NCBI RefSeq assembly: GCF_000374045.1 | Contig: NZ_KB893320.1 | Location: forward strand, 67,537 to 131,536 | Origin: Segetibacter koreensis DSM 18137 | GTDB taxonomy: Bacteria > Bacteroidota > Bacteroidia > Chitinophagales > Chitinophagaceae | DNA: 64,000 nucleotides | Direction: 5' to 3' | Part shown: piece after piece, positions 9,728-18,979 of the stretch | How the letters are laid out: each line of letters begins with the position of its first letter | How positions within the stretch are numbered: the first letter of the stretch is position 1 | Position numbers and translations under genes: made by a program | Notes under the pieces: generated by a model | Seen by the model: the letters and a program-made list of their open reading frames with translations, nothing else | Database searches by the model: none | What the model was told of the DNA's origin: nothing

Positions 9728-9769
9728 AAGCTCCTGCAGGTAAAAATTGCGGGAGCTTTTTATTTTATT
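9728..9769 (+). terminator. Rho-independent terminator after the GIN-domain gene
   Basis: An 11-bp stem (9728-9738 with 9748-9758, one G-U pair) closes a 9-nt loop and is followed by a T-rich run. It lies 20 bp after the stop codon. Confidence 0.85.
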
Positions 9770-9890
9770 AGCAACAAGGGAATTTTGTTTGTTACAAGTT
9801 GTAACCATTACCAAAGTATTTTAATTCACACTTTTGTCAAACAATTTAATCCTGTTTCCATTCGTTCAGCTTTTGCTGTAATTTGCGCCC

Positions 9891-10712
9891 ATGCAACAAT
9901 ATCAGCAACTTCTTCAATATATTTTAGACAACGGGGTCACAAAAACTGATAGAACCGGTACAGGAACTATCAGCGTTTTCGGTTACCAAATGCGATTTCA
10001 CCTTGCAGACGGCTTCCCGCTTGTGACAACAAAAAAGCTACATATTAAAAGCATTATTTACGAATTGTTGTGGTTTTTAAAAGGGGATACCAATATAAAA
10101 TACCTTACAGACAATGGCGTAAAAATCTGGAATGAATGGGCAGACGAAAACGGTGATCTTGGTCCTGTTTATGGCAAACAATGGCGAAGCTGGCAAGGTG
10201 CAGATGGAAAAATAACAGACCAGATATCAGACGTCATTAACCAATTGAAAAATAATCCTGACAGCCGAAGAATGATAGTGAGCGCCTGGAATGTTGGCGA
10301 GCTTTCGGAAATGGCTCTTATGCCTTGCCATGCACTTTTTCAGTTTTACGTAGCTCCTCCTAATGTAGCGAAGGGTGAGACAAAAGGAAAGTTATCGTGC
10401 CAGTTATACCAAAGAAGTGCAGATGTATTTTTAGGCGTTCCTTTTAACATTGCTTCATACGCTTTACTTACTATGATGATCGCTCAGGTTTGTAACCTCG
10501 ATTGTGGCGATTTCATTCATACTTTTGGCGATGTACATGTTTATAACAACCACCTCGAACAGGTAAAACTGCAGTTGAGCCGGTCTCCTTATCCTTTACC
10601 GCAAATGAAGATAAATCCGGAAGTTAAAAATATATTTGATTTTCAGTTCGCAGATTTTACTCTGGAAAATTACCACCATCATTCACCTATTAAGGGTGAG
10701 GTCGCTGTGTAA
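9891..10712 (+). CDS. thyA: Thymidylate synthase
   Basis: 273 residues, close to the usual ~264. It converts dUMP to dTMP with 5,10-methylene-tetrahydrofolate, releasing dihydrofolate. The nucleophilic Cys sits in MPCHALFQF near residue 146; [18 protein letters not shown] and the N-terminal DRTGTGT arginine motif are intact, and the C-terminal Val needed for cofactor closure is present (GEVAV). The last ~12 residues include an unusual HHH stretch. folA follows 155 bp downstream on the same strand, the classic functional pairing because FolA regenerates the folate that ThyA oxidises. Confidence 0.97.
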   Translation: MQQYQQLLQYILDNGVTKTDRTGTGTISVFGYQMRFHLADGFPLVTTKKLHIKSIIYELLWFLKGDTNIKYLTDNGVKIWNEWADENGDLGPVYGKQWRSWQGADGKITDQISDVINQLKNNPDSRRMIVSAWNVGELSEMALMPCHALFQFYVAPPNVAKGETKGKLSCQLYQRSADVFLGVPFNIASYALLTMMIAQVCNLDCGDFIHTFGDVHVYNNHLEQVKLQLSRSPYPLPQMKINPEVKNIFDFQFADFTLENYHHHSPIKGEVAV

Positions 10713-10727
10713 CCAGTAGTTACTGGT
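10712..10727. repeat. Short palindrome after thyA
   Basis: ACCAGTA (10712-10718) and its exact reverse complement TACTGGT (10721-10727) are separated by 2 nt and start at the thyA stop codon. There is no T-tract, so it is not a standard terminator. It may be a weak hairpin between thyA and folA. Confidence 0.35.
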
Positions 10728-10867
10728 AATTGCGAGGTGGGTTGATTGGTGAGACAAAGACAGCAATCCTGAGTAGAGGTGATATCTAAAGTAGGAATGG
10801 TAATGCGCTTTTTTTCCATCAACCGTTTGGGTTGGTTTAAAATACAATTAATACAAGTAAAAAAATT

Positions 10868-11362
10868 ATGATTATTTCGCTGATAGCAGCAGCTTCTACA
10901 AATAATGTTATTGGCAAAAACAACCAGCTTCCCTGGCACTTGCCTGTTGACATGAGGTTTTTTAAAAACACGACTTGGGGCATGCCTATGATTATGGGAA
11001 GAAAAACCTTTGAATCAAATGGATATAAACCGCTGCCAGGCAGGATAAATATTATTATAACTCGGCAGAAAGATTTTAAAGCAGAAGGTGTGGTGATAGT
11101 TACAAACTGGAACGACGCATTATTTGTAGCCAAAGATGCTGACGTGAAAGAAGTTTTTGTAATAGGAGGCGGTGAAATTTTTAAAGATGTTATGCATAAA
11201 GCAGATCGAATTTATATGACACGGGTACATACGTTAATAGAGGGCGATGTTTTCTTTCCTGAAATTGATAAGAAAAAATGGAAGCTGGTTTCTAACAGGG
11301 ATTGCTTCGCGGATGAAAAGCATAAGTATAATTATTCTTTTCAACTTTGGGAAAAACAATAA
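10868..11362 (+). CDS. folA: Dihydrofolate reductase
   Basis: 164 residues, normal for chromosomal DHFR. It reduces dihydrofolate to tetrahydrofolate with NADPH. Typical motifs are present: IISLIAAASTNNVIGKNNQLPWHLP (substrate/cofactor loop), an acidic Asp in PVDMRFFK, MGRKTFES and the GGGEIF glycine motif for NADPH. It follows thyA and probably shares its transcript. Confidence 0.97.
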   Translation: MIISLIAAASTNNVIGKNNQLPWHLPVDMRFFKNTTWGMPMIMGRKTFESNGYKPLPGRINIIITRQKDFKAEGVVIVTNWNDALFVAKDADVKEVFVIGGGEIFKDVMHKADRIYMTRVHTLIEGDVFFPEIDKKKWKLVSNRDCFADEKHKYNYSFQLWEKQ

Positions 11363-11434
11363 GAATAATGCATTTCTTCGTCTAGATTTTATAAGAATTA
11401 ACAATAAGGGTTTTAAAATAAATTCGATAAAAAA

Positions 11435-12256
11435 GTGCCTTTTATATCTTCTTCAAATTCGTATCATCCTATACATGTAGGTTTTCGTTTCTTTAAATAT
11501 TATATAACTGCTTTAAACGGGAAAGGGCACGGTGTACATTCTCCATTTGTATTTGAGTTTATAACAAAGGTAATGAACGACAACAGGCACTTTTATGCCT
11601 ATAATTCAGTAGAACAGGTAAGGCAAAGTGTATTAAAAAATAATAAAGTATTAAGCATCACAGATTTTGGCGCAGGATCAACTGTAACAAAAAGTAATAA
11701 AAGAAAAGTGAGTGATATTGCCCGCTCTGCTTTAAAACCAAAGAAGTTTTCTCAATTAATGTTTCGAATTGTTAACTATTACTCCGCAAATACTATTGTT
11801 GAACTCGGCACTTCTTTGGGCATAACTACAGGTTACCTGGCTTTAGGAAACCTGCTCGGCACTGTTTATACTTTTGAAGGGGCGTCAGAGGTGGCAGCAA
11901 TAGCAAAAGATAATTTCAGTCAATTGGCATTAAATAATATCGATGTAATTGAAGGAAATTTTGACGAAACCCTACAGCCTCAATTAAATAAAATAAACAA
12001 GATAGACTTCGCCTTTGTTGATGGAAATCATCGTAAAGAACCTACTATCCGTTACTTCGAACAACTGCTGCAAAAATCAACTGAATCTTCTGTTTTTATT
12101 TTTGATGATATTCATTGGAGCAAAGGAATGGAAGAGGCGTGGGAGTATATTAAGCAGCATTCTTCAGTGACACTAACTATAGATTTATTTTTCATCGGCA
12201 TAGTTTTCTTTAGAAAAGAACAAAAAGTGCCTCAGCACTTTGTTATTAGGTTTTAG
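11435..12256 (+). CDS. Class I SAM-dependent methyltransferase, O-methyltransferase-like
   Basis: 273 residues. The Rossmann core begins with IVELGTSLGITTGYLA (SAM-binding motif I, ~residue 125), followed by an acidic residue in TFEGAS, IDFAFVDGNHR and FIFDDIHW, the layout of catechol O-methyltransferase-like enzymes with metal-binding aspartates. The ~110-residue N-terminal extension (GKGHGVHSPFVFEF) is typical of an uncharacterised Bacteroidota subfamily. Its first codons lie 72 bp after folA, so it may be in the same operon. Substrate unknown. Confidence 0.8.
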   Translation: MPFISSSNSYHPIHVGFRFFKYYITALNGKGHGVHSPFVFEFITKVMNDNRHFYAYNSVEQVRQSVLKNNKVLSITDFGAGSTVTKSNKRKVSDIARSALKPKKFSQLMFRIVNYYSANTIVELGTSLGITTGYLALGNLLGTVYTFEGASEVAAIAKDNFSQLALNNIDVIEGNFDETLQPQLNKINKIDFAFVDGNHRKEPTIRYFEQLLQKSTESSVFIFDDIHWSKGMEEAWEYIKQHSSVTLTIDLFFIGIVFFRKEQKVPQHFVIRF

Positions 12257-12325
12257 AATGACTCTTGGTTTTAAAATTAAAATGTCGGAAAAACTTTTTA
12301 GGATGTTATAAAGGCTTGTGTGGAA

Positions 12326-12958
12326 TTATAGAATATGTCCATATTTGGCTGTAAGTTCAGCTCGTGAATGTACATTGAGTTTGCGATAAATATTTTTGAT
12401 ATGAGAATTAAGCGTTTCAATAGAAATAAATGCTTTTCCTGCGATTTCCTTATACGTCAGACCTTTTACCAATAATTGTAAAACATTTTTTTCTCGTGCG
12501 GTTAGGTTTGTCTCTTCCATATCTAAAACATCCTGCTGCTGCTTTTGAAAATATTCCAACATTTTTGAGGCAATTATTCCATTCATTGCAGCCTCTCCAT
12601 TATAAAGAGCCTCAATTGCATCTAAAATTTTTTGCGGGCTATCTTTTTTTAGCAAATATCCGTTTGCACCTGCTTTTATTGCGCCGAAGATTTTATCATC
12701 GTCTTCAAACACTGTTAACATCAGTATTTTCATTTCAGGCCAAATCTTTTTTATTTCCCAGGTAGCCTGGATACCGTTTTTAACCGGCAAATCTATATCC
12801 ATTAAAACAACATCAGGTTTATCAACCTCAAACAGCGGTACCATTTCTGATGCTCCTTCAAGTTTATGAATCAGTTTCAGGTTTTCATTTAACTGCAAAA
12901 TGATAGAAATGGTAGTACGATACTGTGGGTTATCTTCTATGACAGCAACCTTAATCAT
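12326..12958 (-). CDS. NarL/LuxR-type response regulator
   Basis: 210 residues from the ATG at 12958 (a TTG four codons upstream is less likely because MIKVAVIEDN is the normal receiver start). The receiver domain has the acidic pair ED, the phospho-acceptor Asp54 in LMDIDLP, a Thr in MLTVF and the Lys in LLKKDSPQ. The C-terminal LuxR helix-turn-helix (LTAREKNVLQLL...LNSHIKNIYRKL) binds DNA. It lies 20 bp after the histidine kinase gene, which is its obvious partner. Target genes unknown. Confidence 0.93.
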   Translation of the reverse strand: MIKVAVIEDNPQYRTTISIILQLNENLKLIHKLEGASEMVPLFEVDKPDVVLMDIDLPVKNGIQATWEIKKIWPEMKILMLTVFEDDDKIFGAIKAGANGYLLKKDSPQKILDAIEALYNGEAAMNGIIASKMLEYFQKQQQDVLDMEETNLTAREKNVLQLLVKGLTYKEIAGKAFISIETLNSHIKNIYRKLNVHSRAELTAKYGHIL

Positions 12959-12978
12959 AATTGCAAACAATAAATTAG

Positions 12979-14793
12979 CTACAACTCATACTTATTTTTA
13001 TCCCATTTATTTGGTATTTTAAATGGAAATGGTATAGATAATCTGAGCGTTGTTCCTTTTCTTGGCACACTTTCAATATCAAACTTGCCATTGATTTCCT
13101 CGGCTCTTTTTGCCATATTTTTTACACCCGCACCTCCACCTTTAATAACCTCATCTATGCCTACACCGTCATCGTTGACTTCCATACAAAAGTTTTCATT
13201 TTGTATAAATATGGATACATAACAAAGAGAAGCGTTTGCATATTTTATCATATTATTTATCGCTTCTTTAAAAATCAACAAAATATTTTGCCTGATATCT
13301 CCCGGAATTTCCAAATGATCATCTGCGACTTTTTCATCAAAAATCAATTCAATATCACGTATATGACAAATAGGTTGGGCAAATTTTCGCATGGCATTTT
13401 TCAGACTTTGTAAGTTATCATTCTGCGGATTTGTTGCCCAGGCTATTACTTCCAGTTGGTCAATCATTTCGATCGCATTTTGTCTGATAAGATCATTTAT
13501 TAAAAAATTATCAGGATGGGTATGTAAGATTTCAGAGTAAGCTTTTACGCTGCTCAGCGTAGCTCCAATATCATCGTGCAGGTCTCGACTTATCTTGTTT
13601 CTTAATTCTAATTCTTTTTGTTTATGCAGTTGCTGTGCATTTACCACTTCCTGCCTGGCGAGTTCCATTGCCGCCCTTCTTTTTTGCAGTGTATTTTTTG
13701 TTATCAAATAACCACTTGTCAACACCAGGAAGAAAATGATCGCTAAAGCTATATCTAGTTTTTTCTGGTTAGAAGCCTGCAGTTGCTGTAATTCATTCTG
13801 CTGTTGCAGTTGCTCAATTTGCCTTTGTTTTTTTTCGGTTTCGTACTTTATGATTAGTTCGTTACTTTTCTCGGGATTAAGAGCGGTAACGGTAATTTTT
13901 GAGCGGGCAAAAAAAGTTTCGAGGTATTTTATTGCCGAATCTATTTTGTGTAATTTAATAAAACTAATAGCTAAAAGACGATACTTTCTTATAGAACTCG
14001 CATCAGTAATTTTTTCATTTACGTCATTGAAATTATAAACCTGTCGTAAATACCGGATTGCCTGTAAATAACTGCGCTTACGGTAATAGCAGTCTGCAAG
14101 CAAAGTCAATTCGTTTTCTCTCCAGAATATTCTATGATGTTCACTATTACCGATTTTTTCTGCCTGTCTGATCAATTGCACGTTTTCCTCCAATATGCGG
14201 ATCGCTTCATTCAATCTATTTTTTTCTGTCAGCGCAAAAGCTTCCCGGTGTTGAAGTATAATTTGAGCTAGTGTATCTTTTCCCTTTTTATTTGCTTCGA
14301 GCGCCATCCGATTATACCTGATCATATTTAGAGTGTCTCTGAGGGCTGCATAAATATTCCATAAACCATCCAAACAATGCGTAAGCATTTTGAAATTATT
14401 GACGCTGCTGTAGTAATTTTTTGCTTTAGTAAAATAAGACCTGGCAGTATCTAAATGAAACCCTCCGAAGTAAATTTGACCTAAATGGAGTTGGGTAAAA
14501 TAATACTTCGATGAGTCTCCTGCCTTTAGCAGGTTTTCTTCCGCTTTACCAATATAAAAGAGAGTTGAGTCCTTATACCTTGTTTCATAAAAATAGCTGT
14601 AAATGCCTGCGTAAATATCCCCGAGTGCCTGGTAATCTTTTTCTTGTTCTTTTTGATGAATTATTATGGCAAGAGAATCACGGTTGATTTTGTTAAGAGA
14701 TAAGGGTACAACTTCTCTTTGTCCCTGTATATTTTCAATAGAGGATACACAAATAAGCATTATGCCCAATAAGCGAAATGCTAACCAGTACAT
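12979..14793 (-). CDS. TPR-containing membrane histidine kinase (HisKA_3 / HPK7 family)
   Basis: 604 residues. A signal/anchor helix at the N-terminus is followed by an extracytoplasmic region of TPR-like helices (~30-305), a Gln-rich coiled coil (~310-340), one membrane helix (~345-365), and the kinase core. The phospho-His is in SRDLHDDIGATL (about residue 406); the ATPase has NNMIKYA (N box), NDDGVGI (G1) and the GTTLRLSIP end. This architecture is typical of Bacteroidota kinases that pair with LuxR regulators such as the gene 20 bp downstream. Signal unknown. Confidence 0.92.
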   Translation of the reverse strand: MYWLAFRLLGIMLICVSSIENIQGQREVVPLSLNKINRDSLAIIIHQKEQEKDYQALGDIYAGIYSYFYETRYKDSTLFYIGKAEENLLKAGDSSKYYFTQLHLGQIYFGGFHLDTARSYFTKAKNYYSSVNNFKMLTHCLDGLWNIYAALRDTLNMIRYNRMALEANKKGKDTLAQIILQHREAFALTEKNRLNEAIRILEENVQLIRQAEKIGNSEHHRIFWRENELTLLADCYYRKRSYLQAIRYLRQVYNFNDVNEKITDASSIRKYRLLAISFIKLHKIDSAIKYLETFFARSKITVTALNPEKSNELIIKYETEKKQRQIEQLQQQNELQQLQASNQKKLDIALAIIFFLVLTSGYLITKNTLQKRRAAMELARQEVVNAQQLHKQKELELRNKISRDLHDDIGATLSSVKAYSEILHTHPDNFLINDLIRQNAIEMIDQLEVIAWATNPQNDNLQSLKNAMRKFAQPICHIRDIELIFDEKVADDHLEIPGDIRQNILLIFKEAINNMIKYANASLCYVSIFIQNENFCMEVNDDGVGIDEVIKGGGAGVKNMAKRAEEINGKFDIESVPRKGTTLRLSIPFPFKIPNKWDKNKYEL

Positions 14794-14914
14794 AAAATAA
14801 ATATAATATTTTACTATAAGATTTCATAGTACTGTTTTTATATTGGTTCATGCAGGCGCAATTAATTCGGAGAAAAAGAACCTGGCGTCTTCGATCTATT
14901 TATATTCGTTTTTG

Positions 14915-15850
14915 TTATTCTATTGGAATTGTTTGCATAGAAAGGTCATCGACAGTTAACCTTGGCAATTCTTCTGCCTGCATATATTTTCTTACTTCAA
15001 GCCCCATCTGTTCCATGGCTGCAATCCAATCATCGTCGTCAATCCCACCTACTGTTACCCAATCTTCGTCAGAGGTAGACGCTCTCATTTCTAATAAACC
15101 TGCAGCATCTGAGCCAGCAGGATGCCTGATTTTGTTACTTTTTCTTTCGACAATATCGTTAATAACATCGGCAACAACAGAAGGAGGTGTTTCACGTTCG
15201 AGTGACGCGGCAAAAAAAGAAAGAAGTCTCCTGACATTTGGATAATTTGTATTATCAGGAATGTAATTTGCTTTAACGGCTTTACTAAAAATTGGAGTCT
15301 TAATGACCCCCGGCTCTACTATCGTCACCTCTATATTAAACGGCTTTAATTCCTGTGCTAGCGCCTCACTTAAGGCTTCTACGGCAGCTTTTGAAGCACA
15401 ATAACTGGAAAAGAAGTTGGCGTGAAATTTTGCTGCAATAGAGGTTACATTAATTATTGAACCACTTTTTCTTTTCCGCATTGATGGTAGTACAGCTTTA
15501 ATGCAACGAAGAGTTCCGAAGTAATTTGTTTCCATATCAGTTTTAAAAGATTCTATCGGTAATTCTTCTGCTGCCCCCCATGAAGCAACGCCGGCATTAT
15601 TTACCAACACGTCAATAGCTTCTTCATTGTCAAGGATAAGACTGACTGTACTCTGTATGGATTGTTCGTCATTAACATCTAAAGGCAACACAGTTATAGG
15701 AAGGTCATTGTCCTCTGCAAGCTGGCTTAATTGAGGCGATCCTTCAGGATTACGCATAGTGGCGTAAACAGTATGACCGTTGCGGGCCAGTTTTTCTGCA
15801 GCAGCATATCCTATACCGGTACTGCATCCGGTAATTAAAATAACAGACAT
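14915..15850 (-). CDS. Short-chain dehydrogenase/reductase
   Basis: 311 residues. Classical SDR: TGCSTGIGYAAA glycine-rich NAD(P) motif at the N-terminus, NNAG (~residue 86), catalytic Ser in NVTSIAA and YCASKAA (YxxxK). The ~60-residue C-terminal extension is longer than the minimal fold. It oxidises or reduces an unknown alcohol/ketone. It sits before a small lipoprotein gene, a BBE-type flavoenzyme and a VOC protein on the same strand; gaps of 80-140 bp leave open whether they share a transcript. Confidence 0.88.
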   Translation of the reverse strand: MSVILITGCSTGIGYAAAEKLARNGHTVYATMRNPEGSPQLSQLAEDNDLPITVLPLDVNDEQSIQSTVSLILDNEEAIDVLVNNAGVASWGAAEELPIESFKTDMETNYFGTLRCIKAVLPSMRKRKSGSIINVTSIAAKFHANFFSSYCASKAAVEALSEALAQELKPFNIEVTIVEPGVIKTPIFSKAVKANYIPDNTNYPNVRRLLSFFAASLERETPPSVVADVINDIVERKSNKIRHPAGSDAAGLLEMRASTSDEDWVTVGGIDDDDWIAAMEQMGLEVRKYMQAEELPRLTVDDLSMQTIPIE

Positions 15851-15931
15851 GTTTTACTTGTTTTAGACTTGGAAAAATATTAATTGAAAAAGATATTTTA
15901 TACACCCGTTAGCCGCGTCTACTTCTATTTC

Positions 15932-16390
15932 TTATTTTGCTCTTACTCTTTTTTCTTGAAATTTGCTGCCAAACTGGTTTGTTTTGTCGCTCCCATCTGC
16001 ATACACTACCTTGTTGAAACCTTCGAAGTAAAGCGTATCACCTTTTAGTTCATATGTTTGCCAGTTAGTTGCGCCTACAAATTCTGGGATGCTGCAGTAG
16101 CGAAACGTTTCCTTATAAGTATTTCCATCTATCGAATAACTGCCAGCTCCCGCATCAGACCATTTGCCTGCAGAATCTTGCATGATGAGCGAAAAAAAGC
16201 CGTCATGCCATATTTTAAATTGTGTAACTTTTCCATCAGCCGATACCATTTCCCATGCACCTTCTAAGGGAGTAACGGAAGATTTGGATGTAGGCTGGCC
16301 TTCAGCTTTCTCATTTGGATTACAGCTTACGACTGTTATTACATAAACAATAAGCAATGATGCGGTTAATAATGATTTAAACTGAGCCAT
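15932..16390 (-). CDS. Small predicted lipoprotein, lipocalin-like
   Basis: 152 residues with a lipoprotein signal (VITVVSCNP, lipobox Cys ~23). The mature part (PLEGAWEMVSADG, FSLIMQD, YELKGDTLYFEG) looks like a small beta-barrel of the lipocalin-like type found in many Bacteroidota secreted proteins. No catalytic motif is visible. Function unknown. Confidence 0.7.
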   Translation of the reverse strand: MAQFKSLLTASLLIVYVITVVSCNPNEKAEGQPTSKSSVTPLEGAWEMVSADGKVTQFKIWHDGFFSLIMQDSAGKWSDAGAGSYSIDGNTYKETFRYCSIPEFVGATNWQTYELKGDTLYFEGFNKVVYADGSDKTNQFGSKFQEKRVRAK

Positions 16391-16533
16391 GTGCAGAGAT
16401 TTTTATTTTTAAAAAATTGCTTTACAGGCATACCTTAACAGCTACACTTTTAAAGTTAAAAGTTATTGTTTGCCACCACATCAATGATGCTGAAGCCATC
16501 ATAAAACGGAGTGACATATCTAACAGAATTTTT

Positions 16534-17919
16534 TTAAGCCGGAAGAATATTCTGATTCATCCGAAACATATTATCAGGATCATACTTACGTTTTAAGGCG
16601 GCAAGACGAGAGTAATTATCTCCATAAGCTTCTCTTACACGTTCTTCGCCTTCAACTCCCAAAGTATTCACATATACTTTATGACTTAAGTAAGGCTGTA
16701 ATGCATCCCATATTTTACGGGTCCAGGTAATGTTCTTCTCGTCGTCCTGCTTTTCTACCCAGCCGGAACCTATTACAAGATCACACTGAGATTGGCGATG
16801 AGGATAAGCAGTGCCGCCTTCAGGCTCCCTGGCTGCGGCTCCTCCATAATACTCCAGTACTATTGCAGAGTATGGCGAAGGATTAGAAGCCATATGCGAA
16901 ATAATGATGTCAATACTTTCATCGGAAAGATCTTCAAGGAAACCAGATTTCCAATAATACCTATAACCATGGGGGAAACCTCCATCAAGAAGAGACTGCA
17001 TTTGCACATATGGAATGGGCTGTATTAAGTCAACAACTGGTGATCCGAAATCCCTGATTGGTTTCATAACCGTTTCCCCTTTTCCAATATCACCACAGTA
17101 ACATCCTATAAGTGCGACTACAGGAATACCGTCAGGCGAAGTCATTAAGCCTGCATATAAGGTCAATTCTTCCGGCGCTGTTTGTATAAATTGACGATAG
17201 AATTGTATAACTTCTTTCGCTTTATCCCTTGTATAGATAATCATTCCTCCAAGGACAGTATCAACTTTATGAACGCGGAGCTTCATAGAACTAACAATGC
17301 CAAAGTTGCCTCCTCCCCCTCTCAATCCCCATAAAAGATCGGCATTCTCCTGCAGGCTTGCCTTTGCCAGCCTTCCATCAGCGGTAACAACTTCTGCTTC
17401 GATAAGATTATCACAGCTTAAACCATATTTTCTCACAAGCCAGCCAACTCCTCCTCCTAACGTAAGACCTGCCACGCCTGTGGTAGAGATCAAGCCACCG
17501 GTAGTAGCAAGACCATACTCCTGTGTTGCCTTATCAAAGTCACCCCAGGTAGCACCCATCTCTACATACGCAAGTTTTTCCTCCGGATATACCTTTACTG
17601 TTTTCATCAAAGAAAGGTCAATCATAACTCCTCCATTGCAAACTGCGTTGCCGCTAACATTATGTCCGCCACCGCGAACAGAAATCAGCAGGTCATGATC
17701 TCTTGCAAATCGTACAGCATGTATTATGTCATTAGTATTGATACATCGAACAATTACAGCAGGATTTCTATCAATCATGCCGTTCCATATTTTTCTTACA
17801 GTATTATACTCACCATTTCCCGGGGTAATAATTGAGCCGTTGATTAATGGTTGCAAATCTTTGGCAGCATAAACTTGTATTGCATTTTCTGTAGCAGAAG
17901 CGAAATTTTCAGTAATCAT
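16534..17919 (-). CDS. FAD-dependent oxidoreductase, berberine-bridge-enzyme type
   Basis: 461 residues. The N-terminal FAD_binding_4 domain has VRGGGHNVSGNAV, whose His is the usual 8-alpha attachment site for FAD, and GLSCDNLIEAEVV, whose Cys is the usual second attachment site, so bicovalent flavin is expected from family knowledge. The BBE C-terminal element is present (YGDNYSRLAALKRKYDPDNMFRMNQNI). No signal peptide is visible. Such enzymes oxidise sugars or alkaloid-like alcohols; the substrate is not predictable. It lies 110 bp from the VOC gene upstream. Confidence 0.9.
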   Translation of the reverse strand: MITENFASATENAIQVYAAKDLQPLINGSIITPGNGEYNTVRKIWNGMIDRNPAVIVRCINTNDIIHAVRFARDHDLLISVRGGGHNVSGNAVCNGGVMIDLSLMKTVKVYPEEKLAYVEMGATWGDFDKATQEYGLATTGGLISTTGVAGLTLGGGVGWLVRKYGLSCDNLIEAEVVTADGRLAKASLQENADLLWGLRGGGGNFGIVSSMKLRVHKVDTVLGGMIIYTRDKAKEVIQFYRQFIQTAPEELTLYAGLMTSPDGIPVVALIGCYCGDIGKGETVMKPIRDFGSPVVDLIQPIPYVQMQSLLDGGFPHGYRYYWKSGFLEDLSDESIDIIISHMASNPSPYSAIVLEYYGGAAAREPEGGTAYPHRQSQCDLVIGSGWVEKQDDEKNITWTRKIWDALQPYLSHKVYVNTLGVEGEERVREAYGDNYSRLAALKRKYDPDNMFRMNQNILPA

Positions 17920-18028
17920 AAGAAGTAACTTTTGTTGTAGGAAATTTTCAGAGTTAATAAAACATATGTTTTTGAGAGATAATAACGAACCTTTTTTTAT
18001 TTATTATTACAAGCACACTTTAAGAAAA

Positions 18029-18544
18029 TCAAGCTGCCTTGGTTTTTAACCGCTCTACAAATTCAACTCCTGCCTCTGTAACCCCAATAATTTCAGTAAA
18101 AACACCAATCTCCTTTGTAGTATCGAAGAAGGAAACTTTGGCAACTGGAAGAGTTAAACTGAGTATCGAAGAATAGCCTTTATCAGTTAAGCCAGAAACA
18201 CATTGACGCAGTTCTGTCTCCGGTACCATAAATGCAATATGTTGTACTCCGCCCTGGGGATGCTTGTCGAGGTAATCCTGAAATATGCTTTGTCCCGATA
18301 CTGGTTGAATAAGTTCGAGCAGAGATCCGCCGGAATAAGTCATATACAAGTGGAAGACAAAGTTTCCTGGCTTTCCGTAGGCCATACCTTCCAACTGGTC
18401 CGCACGAAGATTTTCCATTTTTACAAACTCTTGTACACCAATAACCTCACGAAAAAATTTTTCTGCCGATTGAATATCTGGTACCACCCAGGCAATCTGA
18501 CCAAATCTGGAGCCGATGAAAGAGTTCTCTAAATGCATTTCCAT
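18029..18544 (-). CDS. VOC (glyoxalase-like) family protein
   Basis: 171 residues from the ATG at 18544; an in-frame TTG at 18559 is the alternative. Two beta-alpha-beta-beta-beta repeats of the vicinal oxygen chelate fold are visible: FGQIAWVVPDIQSAEKFFREV and GGVQHIAFMVPE, with a possible metal ligand Glu in SLLELIQP. Family members isomerise, epimerise or cleave small substrates using a divalent metal. Located upstream of a BBE-type flavoenzyme; the pathway is not recognisable. Confidence 0.78.
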   Translation of the reverse strand: MEMHLENSFIGSRFGQIAWVVPDIQSAEKFFREVIGVQEFVKMENLRADQLEGMAYGKPGNFVFHLYMTYSGGSLLELIQPVSGQSIFQDYLDKHPQGGVQHIAFMVPETELRQCVSGLTDKGYSSILSLTLPVAKVSFFDTTKEIGVFTEIIGVTEAGVEFVERLKTKAA

Positions 18545-18979
18545 AAATTTATTTTTCAAGTAATTTTTCCTGATTTAAATAATGTAACTGCATTATACAA
18601 TCAGCATACTTTGAAGTAGATGTTCTTAATTTCTTTAATTCTTTCTTGTAAGTGGGGGTAGTGTAGCACGGTCAGTAACATCGAATGTTATTCTCTAATC
18701 TCTATCGAATGTTATTCTCTGTAAATCTAATTTGGATAGCAATTTCTATCAATCCCATAAATATGGTATTTGCAAAAACTGCGTTTTGAAGTTTGTTAAA
18801 CAGACGCCTTTGTATTCTTTAAATAATCACAATAAAGATTCGCCTACCAATTTTATTTTATATCTGCTTGAAAAGCTTCGTGAAGTTTTATTGGGTAGGA
18901 AGTGCGCCAACTACGCTGTTGGGTTGAAAGACCCAGTGGTATTGAATAAGAAGTATAATAATAAGAATAGAAGTAAAAT
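18545..18979. other. Intergenic region between VOC gene and sphingolipid cluster
   Basis: About 435 bp with no convincing gene. It holds a short direct repeat (18680-18720). An 83-residue TTG-initiated frame on the plus strand (18732-18983) has no recognisable domain and runs into the 3' end of the PAP2 gene; I treat it as spurious. Confidence 0.5.
18680..18720. repeat. 17-bp direct repeat, 24-bp period
   Basis: ATCGAATGTTATTCTCT occurs at 18680-18696 and again, identically, at 18704-18720, separated by AATCTCT. Purpose unknown: slippage product or a paired protein-binding site upstream of the VOC gene. Confidence 0.6.
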
